The notes under the pieces: generated by a model
What the model was told of the DNA's origin: nothing
The model's database searches: none
The model's input: the letters and a program-made list of their open reading frames with translations, nothing else
Origin: Granulicella sp.
Lineage (GTDB): Bacteria > Acidobacteriota > Terriglobia > Terriglobales > Acidobacteriaceae
Assembly: GCA_025357875.1 (NCBI GenBank)
Contig: JANYLK010000031.1
Span: 40,393 to 104,392 of the forward strand
Direction of reading: 5' to 3'
DNA length: 64,000 bases
Shown here: positions 1 to 9,571 of the stretch, piece by piece
Position numbering within the stretch: the first letter of the stretch is position 1
How the letters are laid out: each line of letters starts with the position of its first letter
Translations under genes and position numbers: made by a program

Positions 1-171
1 ATCTGGGAGTACACTCCTGCCATGCTGCCTCCGCAAAAGCCAAAGATCGTCGCCATTCCCGATCCCGTCCCCGCCCCTGAGCCGGCCAGCCCGTCGCTGC
101 CCGAGCCTGACCCCGGTGTATTCCACCACGAACCTGCGCGGGATGTGCCGATAAACAAGCCGGGCCAGTAG
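1..171 (+). CDS. C-terminal end of an unknown proline-rich protein (partial)
   Basis: Reading frame 1 is open from the window edge to a TAG at 169-171 and gives 56 residues. The tail is rich in Pro, Glu, Ala and Asp (a PAP/PEP-like stretch in the middle) and ends in KPGQ. No domain can be recognised from this fragment. The proline-rich composition suggests a flexible C-terminal extension. A gap of 52 bases follows before the next gene on the same strand. Confidence 0.5.
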   Translation: MWEYTPAMLPPQKPKIVAIPDPVPAPEPASPSLPEPDPGVFHHEPARDVPINKPGQ

Positions 172-223
172 AGCGTCATTCCTCCGTTTCAAAAATGCGG
201 CTGACCTACAATATCTGGAGCTT

Positions 224-781
224 ATGAATATTTACATCCTTCGACACGCAAGTGCCGGTCTAAGGCGCGTCAACCCTATCCTCGATCGCAAGCGTCCGCT
301 CGACAAAGAGGGTAAGCGTCATTGCCTGCAACTGGCGCATGTCCTGAACGCAATGAAGCTACAGTTCGACGTGGTGATCTCGAGCCCCCTCAAGCGCTCT
401 CTGCAGACCGCATCGCTGGTGGGAACGGAGACCGGATACGAGGCGAAGATTGTTCAATCGGCGGCGCTGGCACCGGAGGCCAACTTCGCCCAATTCCAAA
501 AACTGCTCAAGGAATTTGAGGAGTTCGAGAACGTGCTGCTGGTAGGACACAACCCTAACCTTACGGGATTCGTGGGATCGCTTCTCGTCCCAGCGCCTAA
601 GCTTTCCGGCGTGGCCTCGGAGGGTGGCCTGGTTCAGGTGCGTCTGCGCAAGGGCTCTCTGGCGCGGCTAAATATGACCCACGGTCCGGCGAGTCTGCAA
701 TGGCTGCTCGATCCGCGCACCATCCGTGCGCTCTACGCCACGTCGACGGCCAAGTCGCGCCCGAAAACTTCGCGGAAGTAG
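224..781 (+). CDS. sixA: SixA-like phosphohistidine phosphatase (histidine phosphatase superfamily)
   Basis: A 185-residue cytosolic phosphatase of the SixA branch of the phosphoglycerate-mutase-like superfamily, which removes phosphate from phosphohistidine or related substrates. The N-terminal LRHASAG motif carries the phospho-accepting His8 (R7-H8), and VGHNPN at about residues 107-112 supplies the second active-site His109. Both are the hallmark residues. The ATG at 224 is preceded by GGAG at 217-220. The length is close to that of bacterial SixA proteins. The 3' end overlaps the convergent exopolyphosphatase gene by 49 bases, so the last ~16 residues (Ser/Lys/Arg-rich) are shared sequence. 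The real substrate cannot be read from the sequence. Confidence 0.85.
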   Translation: MNIYILRHASAGLRRVNPILDRKRPLDKEGKRHCLQLAHVLNAMKLQFDVVISSPLKRSLQTASLVGTETGYEAKIVQSAALAPEANFAQFQKLLKEFEEFENVLLVGHNPNLTGFVGSLLVPAPKLSGVASEGGLVQVRLRKGSLARLNMTHGPASLQWLLDPRTIRALYATSTAKSRPKTSRK

Positions 782-2307
782 GCCGCTTCTTTCTTCAGCG
801 ACCACGCTTCCAGTTCGGCGCCCCCGCGCCCAGGAACCAGCTCCAGCACCACGCGCTTCGGGTAGACGCGCGTTCGCATGCGCACTGCGGCACTGGCGCG
901 ATCCTGGTTCAGCGCGACCGCAAGCCGGAGCAGCGTTACGGCCCGCAGCACGTTGATATGTTCTTCGGCGGGAACCGCACGCATCACCTTGTCCATGGCG
1001 TCCGGCCAGCTCTTGCCCAGGTAGCGCGCGATGGAGCTGACGATGGCACGCTGCTCCGGCGAGAAGCCGAAGATTTCGGAATTCGCGATGATGTACTGAG
1101 CGTGGCGATGGTGGCCCTGATGGTTCATATACTTGCCAACGTCCTGCATCATGGCCGCGGACTCAAGCCAGAGACGATACTCCGGCGGAAGCTCGTGCAC
1201 ACGCAGCAACTCGTCGTAGAGCTGGACCACGTGTTCGCGGATCGGCTCGGCCTTGCGCTGATCGACTCCATAACGGCGGCACACTTCAAGCACACCGGCC
1301 CAGCGCTCGGTCTCCATCTTGCGGTGAACCGACGCGCGCAAATCGACTTCCGCGAGCATTTGCTCCAGGATTCCGTTGCCCAGGCCGAGCGGCGAATAAC
1401 GGAATTCTTTCAGGTTGAGCTTTTCCAGCAGGTGCGAGTAAACGAGCGCGCCGCCTACCACGATCTCCGAGCGCCGCGGCCCTATGCCGTGTACCGACGC
1501 GCGCTGAGCGTTGTTCATCTTCGCCAATTTCTCAGCAAGTCGGCGAATATCTTCCATCTTCGCGATCATCGGCCCGCTAGGCTTCACGCGTGTAGCGCGT
1601 TTCGCCGCGCTCTTTTTGCCGGCCACCTTTGGGGTCGGAGCCAGGACCACACTCGCCTCGACCAGCGCGGCCGCCGTTCCCGAGGTCGCGATCACCAGGC
1701 TCACGCGCGGAATTCCCATCTTCCGCTCAACGCGGCGCAACTCGCGGTCGATGTATTGCTTCAGGCGGGCGATGTCCTGCTTCTCGGGAGGATCGGTGCG
1801 CAAAAATTCCTGCTGTAATCGCACCGCGCCCAGAGGTAGACTCACCATCTCGCGAATGCGGCCCTGATCGGAGAGCGTAATCTCGCAGCTTCCGCCGCCT
1901 AGATCGATGAGCAGGCATCGACCCTTGGCGCCGGGCTCCAGCGTCACCACGCCGAGATGGATCAGCCGGCCCTCCTCTAGACCGGAAATCACTTCAACCT
2001 GCCATCCCGTCGCAGACTTTACCCAAGCCGTGAAGGCGGCCGCATTGCGCGCATCGCGCATGGCGCTGGTAGCAACCACCCGCACCTTGTCGACCACATG
2101 CAGTTGCACGGCCCTTTGAAATCGCTTGAGAGCGCGGATGGTATTGGCCATCGCATCCGGCGAGATGACGCCGGTCTGGAAGACGCTCTCGCCCAGGCGA
2201 ACAACCTCACGATCTTCATGCAACGTCTTCAGGCGATGCTGCTGTACCGACGCGATCTTCAGGCGAACGGAGTTGGAACCGATATCGATAGCAGCGAACG
2301 TAGGCAT
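733..2307 (-). CDS. ppx: Ppx/GppA family phosphatase (exopolyphosphatase-like)
   Basis: A 524-residue cytosolic enzyme of the Ppx/GppA family, which hydrolyses inorganic polyphosphate or pppGpp. The N-terminus (AIDIGSNSVRL) is the first phosphate-binding loop of the actin-like ASKHA fold, and a second loop (DLGGGSCEI) follows at about residues 140-150. The C-terminal part from about residue 330 resembles the HD-type helical domain found in long Ppx proteins (MMQDVGKYMNHQGHH). A Lys/Arg-rich insert near residues 230-250 looks like a surface loop. It converges on the sixA-like gene and overlaps its end. Choosing between polyphosphate and pppGpp as substrate needs more than motif reading. Confidence 0.88.
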   Translation of the reverse strand: MPTFAAIDIGSNSVRLKIASVQQHRLKTLHEDREVVRLGESVFQTGVISPDAMANTIRALKRFQRAVQLHVVDKVRVVATSAMRDARNAAAFTAWVKSATGWQVEVISGLEEGRLIHLGVVTLEPGAKGRCLLIDLGGGSCEITLSDQGRIREMVSLPLGAVRLQQEFLRTDPPEKQDIARLKQYIDRELRRVERKMGIPRVSLVIATSGTAAALVEASVVLAPTPKVAGKKSAAKRATRVKPSGPMIAKMEDIRRLAEKLAKMNNAQRASVHGIGPRRSEIVVGGALVYSHLLEKLNLKEFRYSPLGLGNGILEQMLAEVDLRASVHRKMETERWAGVLEVCRRYGVDQRKAEPIREHVVQLYDELLRVHELPPEYRLWLESAAMMQDVGKYMNHQGHHRHAQYIIANSEIFGFSPEQRAIVSSIARYLGKSWPDAMDKVMRAVPAEEHINVLRAVTLLRLAVALNQDRASAAVRMRTRVYPKRVVLELVPGRGGAELEAWSLKKEAAYFREVFGRDLAVDVA

Positions 2308-2540
2308 GATTCACGCATCTTTCGTGGTTGATGTTGTCTGGAAGTTTTGAGCCGATCGCGGAGAATATTTCCCGCACACAAGTCACGATACAACGCCCGC
2401 AGGATCGCCGCGTATCAATTTGCCGGTCGAACACGCGACGAAACCCGGTTGCCATATGCCGGCGTTGCAGCACTCGATCCAAAGAGCATAAGGCGACCGC
2501 AGCATTGCGTCCACGTATGCTGATAGAGCAAGCAAGTTCC

Positions 2541-4709
2541 ATGACTCTTATCGCCTCCCCCGAACCCGCGAGCATCTCCCGCGGTGCCAAGCAATCGCGG
2601 CACGTGCGCGTCCTATCCCTGTTGGGAGCGCTATGGCTTGCTTTGTTCTTCGCTTCGCTGTTCTCGCCGCCGGTGATGGACGACGCTGACGGCACCCATG
2701 CGAACGCCGCGCGCCAGATGGCCCTCTCCGGGGATTGGGTGACCATGCGCGTGAACAACGTGCGCTATCTGGAAAAAGCGCCGCTCCCTTACTGGATCGC
2801 CGCGGCCAGCTTCCGGCTATTCGGCTTCAACACGTTCGCGACACACCTTCCGCAAGCACTCGCCGTGCTGCTGCTAATGCTGCTGGGATTCCGCTGGGCC
2901 AGGGAGGCATTCGGTGAACGCGCCTCGCTCTACACCAGCCTCGCCGTACTCACCTCCGCGGGCGTCTTCCTATTCACGCGCGTTTTAATCCCGGACGTGC
3001 TGCTCTCGCTCTTGCTTGCCGTTGCGCTGTACTGCTTCCTGCATGCGCTCCAACTCAGCCCCCACCAAGACGCTGTCATTCCAGGCACAGCGAAGAATCC
3101 CCGCATTTCGTCTTTGTCGACGACCACTCCCTTCGCATACTTAATGTGGACGGCGCTTGCCTTGGCGGTTCTCACAAAGGGACTAGTAGCACTCGTCTTT
3201 GTGCCAGGTACGGCAATTGTCTACCTGACGCTGACTGGCGAGGCGCGCAACTGGCGACGGCTCAAGCCATTTGCTGGAGGTCTGCTCTTCCTCGCCATCG
3301 CTGCACCGTGGCATATCCTCGCTGGCCTGCGTAACACCGGAGGCATGAACGGCCACGGCTTCTTCTGGTTCTACTTCATCAACGAGCATGTCCTCCGCTT
3401 CCTAGGTCGACGCATTCCGCGAGACTATAACAAGCTGCCTTCGTACCTCTATTGGAGCCTCCACCTCGTCTGGCTCTTTCCATGGGCGTTGTTTGCGTCG
3501 CTGTTGTTGAGCCGCGCACGGTCTGCAATGAGAAGATCTAACTCACTGCAACCCGTACTCATAACCAAGACTTTAGGTTCTCTTTGGTTCATCGCGGGGA
3601 TAGTCTTCGTTGCGGGTACGGTGAGGGACTTTGCCCATGCCCCGATGACTTTGACATACTCACTCATCTTCCTCGGAGCAATCCTACTTACGCTTATCAG
3701 CCGACGCAGAACATATCATCCGCACGGACCCATACTGCATTTAGTCGACCTGCGTTCCCGCACGACCTTGCTACTCTCCCTCTTCTCAATAATCGTTCTT
3801 CTCTTTTTCTCTCTTTCCACCAATCAGGAGTACTACACCTTCCCCACCTATCTGCCGCTGCTAATGCTGGTCGCGGCCGTCTTGGCCCGCGCAGAAGCCA
3901 CGTATGACCACGATAAGTCTTCCCGACGCTGTATCACCAGCGCGCATGCTGCCTTCACGTTCCTCGGCGTTCTCATCGCCGCCGCACTCACCTATGGGCT
4001 CTGGACTTCGCGCCACCTCGCCCGCGTGCCGAACGTCGGCGATCTGCTTGCGCATCGCGGCGTCGGCCACTACACGCTGTCGATGTCGAGCCTCTTCGAC
4101 CTCACTGGCCCGAGTTTCGCCGCGCTGCGCCTGCCCGCTATCCTTGCACTCCTAGCCTTCGCGCTCGGCCCTGCGATCGCCTGGGTGTTGCGAACGCAGC
4201 GGCGCCACCTCGCCGCAACAACAGCCTTCGCATTGACCTCGGCCGTGTTCCTCATCGCAGCACACATCGCGCTCGTTCGCTTTGCGCCGATGCTGTCTTC
4301 CCAGGACTTCGCCGAACGCATCCAGCAACTCGAAGCCAGCGGAGCCATCTCGCGCGACAGCACGCTTCTGCTTTTTGGCGACCAGGCCTACGGCTCATCG
4401 ATCCCCTTCTACCTCAATCGACCGCTCAACCGTCCCGCACTGCTGGTTGATGGCCGCTCGTCCTCGATGCTGTTCGGCTCGACGTTCCCTGACGCGAAAG
4501 GGTTGTTCCTCACGCCTTCGGAATTACTCGCCGAGTGGGGAAGCGGCCCCCGCAAGCTAATGTTTGTTCCAATCGAACGCCGCGACAACGCGGACCGCCT
4601 GCTCGGCACACGCGCCATCCTGATCCAGGAGACAGCCGGAAAAGTACTCCTCACCGATAGGCCTCTGGACCGTCCTTTGCCACCGTCGATAGACTCTACC
4701 CCTAAGTAA
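2541..4709 (+). CDS. GT39/ArnT-type membrane glycosyltransferase
   Basis: Multi-spanning inner-membrane glycosyltransferase of the dolichyl-phosphate-mannose/ArnT type (GT39/GT83), which moves a sugar from a polyprenyl-phosphate carrier to a periplasmic acceptor. The first periplasmic loop carries the acidic pair D47-D48 (MDDADG) followed by EKAPLPYW, as in the family. APWHILA and RRIPRDYNKLPSYLYW are further family motifs. The start at 2541 (MTLIASPEP) is chosen because the frame upstream (to 2328) is Arg-rich and does not look like protein. An ATG at 2517 is also possible, and neither has a clear SD. Compared with the next gene it carries an insert of about 22 residues near 178-192 (a dispersed repeat) and about 60 extra residues near 330-410. 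The next gene starts 18 bases downstream, so the two are probably co-transcribed. Confidence 0.82.
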   Translation: MTLIASPEPASISRGAKQSRHVRVLSLLGALWLALFFASLFSPPVMDDADGTHANAARQMALSGDWVTMRVNNVRYLEKAPLPYWIAAASFRLFGFNTFATHLPQALAVLLLMLLGFRWAREAFGERASLYTSLAVLTSAGVFLFTRVLIPDVLLSLLLAVALYCFLHALQLSPHQDAVIPGTAKNPRISSLSTTTPFAYLMWTALALAVLTKGLVALVFVPGTAIVYLTLTGEARNWRRLKPFAGGLLFLAIAAPWHILAGLRNTGGMNGHGFFWFYFINEHVLRFLGRRIPRDYNKLPSYLYWSLHLVWLFPWALFASLLLSRARSAMRRSNSLQPVLITKTLGSLWFIAGIVFVAGTVRDFAHAPMTLTYSLIFLGAILLTLISRRRTYHPHGPILHLVDLRSRTTLLLSLFSIIVLLFFSLSTNQEYYTFPTYLPLLMLVAAVLARAEATYDHDKSSRRCITSAHAAFTFLGVLIAAALTYGLWTSRHLARVPNVGDLLAHRGVGHYTLSMSSLFDLTGPSFAALRLPAILALLAFALGPAIAWVLRTQRRHLAATTAFALTSAVFLIAAHIALVRFAPMLSSQDFAERIQQLEASGAISRDSTLLLFGDQAYGSSIPFYLNRPLNRPALLVDGRSSSMLFGSTFPDAKGLFLTPSELLAEWGSGPRKLMFVPIERRDNADRLLGTRAILIQETAGKVLLTDRPLDRPLPPSIDSTPK
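3074..3118 (+). repeat. Dispersed repeat copy inside a coding sequence
   Basis: This stretch encodes VIPGTAKNPRIS in the first GT39 gene and is absent at the same place in its tandem paralogue. The reverse complement of 62676-62718 aligns with it without gaps, 32 of 43 bases matching by hand, including the blocks ATCCCCG and ATTTCGTC. Both copies lie in frame within genes, in opposite orientations. This looks like a small mobile or extragenic-palindrome-type repeat that has been tolerated in a loop. Confidence 0.55.
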
Positions 4710-4727
4710 AGGTGAGACCCGCTAGCC

Positions 4728-6680
4728 TTGAGCACCACGAACCAATTCTCGCGCCCACTACACGAGCCCGATGTCGAGCCGTCCGGAGGAACGCGTCTTA
4801 ACAATGCCGAACCTCGGCGTCCGTATACGGGTTGGAATCCGCGCTCGGTTTGCATGATCGTCGGAGCGTGGCTCATCCTGCACATCGGCTGCATGTTCAC
4901 GCCTGGCCTGCTGGATGACGTCGACTCGGTCTACATCGAAATCGCGCGAGAGATGCTGAAGCGTCACGATTACGTGACTCCGTACATCGATGGCATCCGC
5001 TTCTTCGATAAGCCACCGCTGATGTACTGGCTCGCCGCAGGATCGATGCATCTCTTCGGCGTGCACGACTGGGCCGGTAGACTGCCGCTTGCATTGCTCA
5101 CGCTGGCGCTGCTGCTCGCGATCTACGCGCTTGGCCTGCGGCTCTTTGCGGCTGTCTCGCCTGCCGCCCATCCCGACCGTGGTGCGCTCTACTCCGCACT
5201 AGCGCTGGCTACCTGCATCGGGCCTTATCTTTACACGCGCTTTTATATTCCCGACATTGTCGTCGCTCTGTGGATGACGCTTGCAGTGCATACATTCCTC
5301 ATCGCGCTCGAACGCATTGTCGAACGCCGATCTGCCTTGCTGCCCTGCATTGCTTTCGCTGCCGTGACAGCACTAAACCTGCTGACAAAGGGCTTCATCG
5401 GCGTCGTCTTTCCGTTTGCGTTCGTACTGATCTACCTTGCGCTGAATCGCCAGCTAAAACTTCTTTTTCAATTTCACCTCGTCAAGTCCCTGCTGGTGTT
5501 CGTCGCGATTGCCGCGCCGTGGCACATCCTCGCCACGCTGCGCAATCCACCCATCGCGCTTCCGGCCGGGCTCGGCCTGCCCGCGCACGGAGGTTGGGCC
5601 TGGTTCTATCTCTACAACGAACACATCGCCCGCTTTCTTTCGCGCCGCATTCCGCATGACTACGGCCAGGTGCCTATCCCGCTCTTCTGGCTGCTCGCCG
5701 CCATTTGGATCTTTCCCTGGACGGCATTCATTCCCGGCGCAATCAACCGGCACATACATAACATCCGCGCACGCGCAGATATTTCGGCCCGACAGCACGA
5801 AGCGGCGCTCGCACTGCTGCTATGGGCAGGGCTTGTGCTCGGATTCTTCACCCTATCCGCTCGCCAGGAGTACTACTCGCTGCCCGCGCTGCCCGCGCTT
5901 GCTCTGATGGCTGGTGGACTGCTTGCTTGCGCCGACCGCGACCGATTAGACTCAGCCGCCCGCAGCGCGCGTGCCTGGCATCGCTGGCTGCTGGTGCCGG
6001 TCGGGTCTCTCTGCGCCGCTATTGCTTTCTTCTTCGCCATCACTGCGCCGCACACTAATCCACGCACCGACATTGCCGCGCTGCTCGCGCAGGGCGGGGC
6101 CTATAACCTCTCGCTCGGCCACGTCTTCGATCTGACAGGCCGCGCAATGGGACTTTTTCGCGGCCCGCTTATCATCGTCGGCTTCAGCATGATCGTCATC
6201 GGTCCAGCTACTTACCTGCTGCGCCGGAGCGGTCGCACGTACGCGGCAAACCTCTGCCTGGTCGCTGCCTCAGCGGGTCTTCTGCTCTGCATGCACGAGG
6301 GCCTGGTGCGCTTCTATCCCACGCTTGGATCGCTGTCCCTGGCCAATGCGATTCTTGCGGAACAGAAGAAGAATCCGCAACCGTCCGACCTTATCCTCAT
6401 CGACGGCGAACTCACCTCTGGTTCAACATTGCTGTTCTACACGCAGCAACCTGTGCATCTGGTCAATGGCCGCATCAACGGACCCTGGTACGGCAGTTTC
6501 TGGCCTGACGCGCCGCCGGTGATCGAGACCGATGCCACGCTGAACCAGCATTGGGCCAGTCCTCAACGCATCTTCCTGCTCACATACCATCCAGACATAC
6601 GCACGCCTGACCTCTTGCGCTTCGGCCAGGTACATGTGCTTGCCTCGTCCGGAGGCAAGTCCATCCTCACCAATCAATAG
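4728..6680 (+). CDS. GT39/ArnT-type membrane glycosyltransferase, tandem paralogue
   Basis: A 650-residue polytopic membrane glycosyltransferase of the same family as the preceding gene. The acidic pair is D63-D64 (LLDDVDSVYIEIAREM), followed by DKPPLMYW, then APWHILATLR, the NEH-ARFLSRRIPHDY block and QEYYSLPALPAL. The frame begins with a TTG at 4728, with AGGTGAG at 4710-4716 as a reasonable ribosome site. No in-frame ATG occurs before MIVGAW at about 4854, which is too far into the first membrane segment. It probably forms an operon with the upstream paralogue. The acceptor is unknown; lipid A, protein or a hopanoid/other lipid are all possible. Confidence 0.85.
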   Translation: MSTTNQFSRPLHEPDVEPSGGTRLNNAEPRRPYTGWNPRSVCMIVGAWLILHIGCMFTPGLLDDVDSVYIEIAREMLKRHDYVTPYIDGIRFFDKPPLMYWLAAGSMHLFGVHDWAGRLPLALLTLALLLAIYALGLRLFAAVSPAAHPDRGALYSALALATCIGPYLYTRFYIPDIVVALWMTLAVHTFLIALERIVERRSALLPCIAFAAVTALNLLTKGFIGVVFPFAFVLIYLALNRQLKLLFQFHLVKSLLVFVAIAAPWHILATLRNPPIALPAGLGLPAHGGWAWFYLYNEHIARFLSRRIPHDYGQVPIPLFWLLAAIWIFPWTAFIPGAINRHIHNIRARADISARQHEAALALLLWAGLVLGFFTLSARQEYYSLPALPALALMAGGLLACADRDRLDSAARSARAWHRWLLVPVGSLCAAIAFFFAITAPHTNPRTDIAALLAQGGAYNLSLGHVFDLTGRAMGLFRGPLIIVGFSMIVIGPATYLLRRSGRTYAANLCLVAASAGLLLCMHEGLVRFYPTLGSLSLANAILAEQKKNPQPSDLILIDGELTSGSTLLFYTQQPVHLVNGRINGPWYGSFWPDAPPVIETDATLNQHWASPQRIFLLTYHPDIRTPDLLRFGQVHVLASSGGKSILTNQ

Positions 6681-6691
6681 TCAGGTTACTC

Positions 6692-7924
6692 TCATTGCAC
6701 GGGCGCATCGGGAAGCTTTCCACCCGGCGAGTTCGCGTCCGGCTTTTGCTTATGAGTGACGGGTTCGAAACGCCCGCCGACACCCAGCGAATAGGCCCCT
6801 CCGTGGTACTGCATCCTGTCGCCAATATAGCTGGCTACCCACACCGCAAAGCCCAGCAGATCGCGCAGTGGGTAAATCAAAGTTGGCTTGCCCGCCTGCT
6901 CGTCTTCGAGCGCCCACAGCACAACCGCCGCCATCATCCAGCGATTAACGCATGTCCCAAGTAACCACATCAGACCGAGCGCAGGATGGCCAGCGATCAA
7001 TCCCCACATCAGGCCGAGCACGCCGAACGGGATCGCGTAGGTCAGCCCCGTCCCCAAATGGCCTGCCGGACGCGACCTACGCGTGCTCTTCATCCAACGC
7101 AGCTGGTCACTAAACGAGGCTCGAAAGCCTTGCGGAAGCACCATCAGTCGAACTACGTAATTCGCCATGCGCACGCCGTAGCCCTGCGCCGCGAGCCTCT
7201 GTCCGAGAACAAAGTCTTCAGCGTAATACTGGCCCAGGTCCTCATATCCCCCAGCCTTCAGGAACGCCTCACGGCGGAGAACCATGCTGACGCCAAGCGC
7301 GAAGTGCGTTCCGCCCTCCAGCATGTCGGCGACAAAGATTCCACCCGACATTTCAACGCTCTTACCCACCGCGTCGATTTGTGCGGCGAATCCGCCCGAG
7401 GTTCGCCCCACATAAAGGCACGAGGCCAGGTCGCGATGATGATCCGCCAGTTCGCTTACGCAGCGCCTGAGATAGTCCGGCGTCACCCGCGCGTCGGCAT
7501 CGCTGGTGACCAGCGTCTCATAGGCCGCCGCTTCCGCCAGCGCGGCCATCGACCACATCTTCGCATTGGGAAAGCGCGGCTCTCCGCAGGTGAGGAACCG
7601 TGCGCGAATCTCGGGATAGCCGGCCGCAATCCGCTGCGCCATCTGCAATCCTGCGTCGCTCGCATGGCGTGCACAGAACACTAATTCGTACTCGGGGTAG
7701 TCCAGTTCGAAAAAGCGCCTGAGGTTTTCTTCTAGGTCCGGCTCAGTCCCGTGCAGCGGCTTCAACACGCTGATTGGAGGCAGAAGGACTCCTGGCGTGC
7801 GTTCTTCACGTCGCTTGCGGCGCGCAAAACGGATTGCCCCAACCAGCACCATCCCGCAATAAATCGTTGACGTCACCGTGCCGGCGAGCGCGCTATAGAA
7901 CAGCATCCGCAGAAACAAACTCAT
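6692..7924 (-). CDS. hpnI: HpnI-like / ceramide-glucosyltransferase-type glycosyltransferase (GT21/GT2)
   Basis: A 410-residue membrane glycosyltransferase. An N-terminal membrane segment (about 8-30) precedes a GT-A catalytic domain with VLKPLHG (54-59), the metal-binding SDAD (141-144), the base region AEDF (235-238) and the QLRW motif (274-277) with the trailing RRSRP. This combination is typical of ceramide glucosyltransferases and of HpnI, which adds N-acetylglucosamine to bacteriohopanetetrol. Two or three hydrophobic segments follow from about residue 295. No other hopanoid gene is in the window, so the HpnI assignment rests on family resemblance. It converges with the GT39 pair, with 11 bases between stops. 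Confidence 0.75.
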   Translation of the reverse strand: MSLFLRMLFYSALAGTVTSTIYCGMVLVGAIRFARRKRREERTPGVLLPPISVLKPLHGTEPDLEENLRRFFELDYPEYELVFCARHASDAGLQMAQRIAAGYPEIRARFLTCGEPRFPNAKMWSMAALAEAAAYETLVTSDADARVTPDYLRRCVSELADHHRDLASCLYVGRTSGGFAAQIDAVGKSVEMSGGIFVADMLEGGTHFALGVSMVLRREAFLKAGGYEDLGQYYAEDFVLGQRLAAQGYGVRMANYVVRLMVLPQGFRASFSDQLRWMKSTRRSRPAGHLGTGLTYAIPFGVLGLMWGLIAGHPALGLMWLLGTCVNRWMMAAVVLWALEDEQAGKPTLIYPLRDLLGFAVWVASYIGDRMQYHGGAYSLGVGGRFEPVTHKQKPDANSPGGKLPDAPVQ

Positions 7925-8025
7925 CTCACCTTTTCAACCCAGCCAGTGTCGCGAATCCGACGCCGCCTGCCTCCAGTGTAGAACATCGCACTTGAGATCA
8001 GCGAAGTGCAACGCTCGCCTACACA

Positions 8026-8487
8026 CTACCTGACTTTTGGAGTCTTCGGGCTTTTGGCAGTAACGACCGCACTCTTTGGCAGGGGTGGTTTGCCGGACGC
8101 GACGACCCTATGGGGAACAATGGCTGGACGCGGCATCGGCACCAGTCCTGCACCTGGCTGCTGCTGCTGCTGCATTCGCGCCAGCATTTCAGTCCGTACA
8201 TAATCCACGAAACCCTGCATCTGCCGGTTCATCTCCTCCATGCGCTCGCGCATCTGCAACACGATCGCAATGCCGGCGATGTTTACACCAAGATCCCGCG
8301 CAAGATTGAGAATGAACTCCAGTCGTTCTAAATCCTCATCGGTGTAGAGCCGCGTATTGCCGTCGGAGCGACTGGGCAGCAACAAACCCTCGCGCTCATA
8401 GAGTCGCAGCGTCTGCGGATGAATCTCATACATCTCGGCCACCGCCGAGATCATGTACGCGCCCTTCGACTTTCGCTTCGTCGCCAT
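8026..8487 (-). CDS. hspR: MerR-family heat-shock repressor HspR
   Basis: A 153-residue DNA-binding protein. Residues 11-55 form a MerR-type winged helix-turn-helix (AEMYEIHPQTLRLYEREGLL, then the SRSDGNTRLYTDEDL wing), the arrangement of HspR, which represses dnaK operons at HAIR sites. A helical segment rich in Glu, Met and Arg follows (75-110), then a Gln run and a Pro/Lys-rich tail. The ATG at 8487 has GAGG about ten bases upstream. The frame extends to a TTG at 8514, which is less likely. It is the last gene of the dnaK-dnaJ-hspR order on this strand, but separated from dnaJ by a broken SDR gene on the other strand, so it needs its own promoter or a very long read-through. Confidence 0.85.
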   Translation of the reverse strand: MATKRKSKGAYMISAVAEMYEIHPQTLRLYEREGLLLPSRSDGNTRLYTDEDLERLEFILNLARDLGVNIAGIAIVLQMRERMEEMNRQMQGFVDYVRTEMLARMQQQQQPGAGLVPMPRPAIVPHRVVASGKPPLPKSAVVTAKSPKTPKVR

Positions 8488-8555
8488 AAATCGTCGCCTC
8501 GAACTATCGCCCAAGCATACCGCGAGCAGGCAGCGATGTGCATCCAGATTAGTCT

Positions 8556-9571
8556 ATGTTCCACTCACGCAAATCTCCTGTCCTCGCCGCTGCGGGCGTC
8601 GCAGTAGCCGGGGCCGCTGTAGTCGACGCCGTCGCATCAGTCGGTGCCACTGCATTCGCTATCCGGGCTCTACGTAGTCAGCCTTTTCCTGATGATGCCG
8701 TGGTGCTCATTACCGGTGGATCGCGCGGTCTAGGGCTGGCCATCGCCTCACGCTTTGCTGGCCGGCCTGTCCGCCTCGTCCTTGCCGCGCGCAATCGCGA
8801 CGAACTCGAGCGTGCGCCGGCCACGTTCCTGGATCGGACCCCAACCTCCGGCCTGAAGATTTCTATCTCGTCGCTGCGGACCTCAGCCACCAGTCCGAAT
8901 GTAGCCGTCTGGTTGCGGAGACGCTTGCCCGCTTCGGCCACATCGACGTGCTTGTGAATAACGCCGGCATTATCGAGATCGGTCCAGTCGAAGCCCAGAC
9001 AACGGAAGCTTTCGAACGCTGCCTCAAAGTCAATTTCCTTGCGTCCGTCTACACAATCTGAGCGGCTCTGCCCTACCTTCGCTCGCAGGCTCCACTTTCC
9101 GGGTGGAATCGACACGCCGCCATCGTCAACATCGCCAGCATAGGAGGCAAATTCGCAGTGCCGCACATGCTTCCGTATTCGACGAGCAAGTTCGCGCTGG
9201 TCGGCTTCTCAAAAGAACTGTATGTTGAACTCCGCCACAAGGGCATTCACGTCACGACCGTGTGTCCGGGCCTGATGCGCCCCGGCGGAGAAGACCACGC
9301 GGAATTCGTGGGTAACGCGGAAGCCGAACGCGCATGGTTCAACCTCGCCGCCAAGACACCAGGAATTGCAACGACGGCGGAACACTCCGCCAATTGCATC
9401 TACTCCGCTGTAGCCGCAGGTCGCGCCAAAATTACGATCACGCCGCAGGCCTGGTTGAATGCCCGCACGGCTGGACTGTTGCTAGGATCTACGCAATTCG
9501 CGGCGAGCCTGGGAAATCATTTCATATTGCCAGCCTCACCCGATAACTCAAAATCTAACGAGTTCGATTAG
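8556..9571 (+). pseudogene. Short-chain dehydrogenase/reductase, broken by frameshift and stop
   Basis: The first part (ATG 8556) has a hydrophobic N-terminal segment and the SDR cofactor motif [13 protein letters not shown]. At about 8835-8855 the coding sense moves to another frame, where [20 protein letters not shown] (the NNAG motif) and LKVNFLAS follow. In that frame a TGA at 9059-9061 interrupts the protein where a Trp would be expected (TI-stop-AALPYLRSQ). The frame then continues through the catalytic YSTSK (Y-x-x-x-K) and ends at 9571. Two independent lesions argue for a pseudogene rather than one sequencing error. Its 3' end overlaps the end of dnaJ by four bases. Confidence 0.85.

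Noticed and set aside
700..1818. 372-codon open frame on the plus strand
   Set aside because: Antisense shadow of the exopolyphosphatase gene; no family pattern and very Arg/His-rich.
2328..2540. N-terminal extension of the first GT39 gene
   Set aside because: Arg- and Cys-rich, no ribosome site, and the family starts near MTLIASPEP, so I start the gene at 2541.
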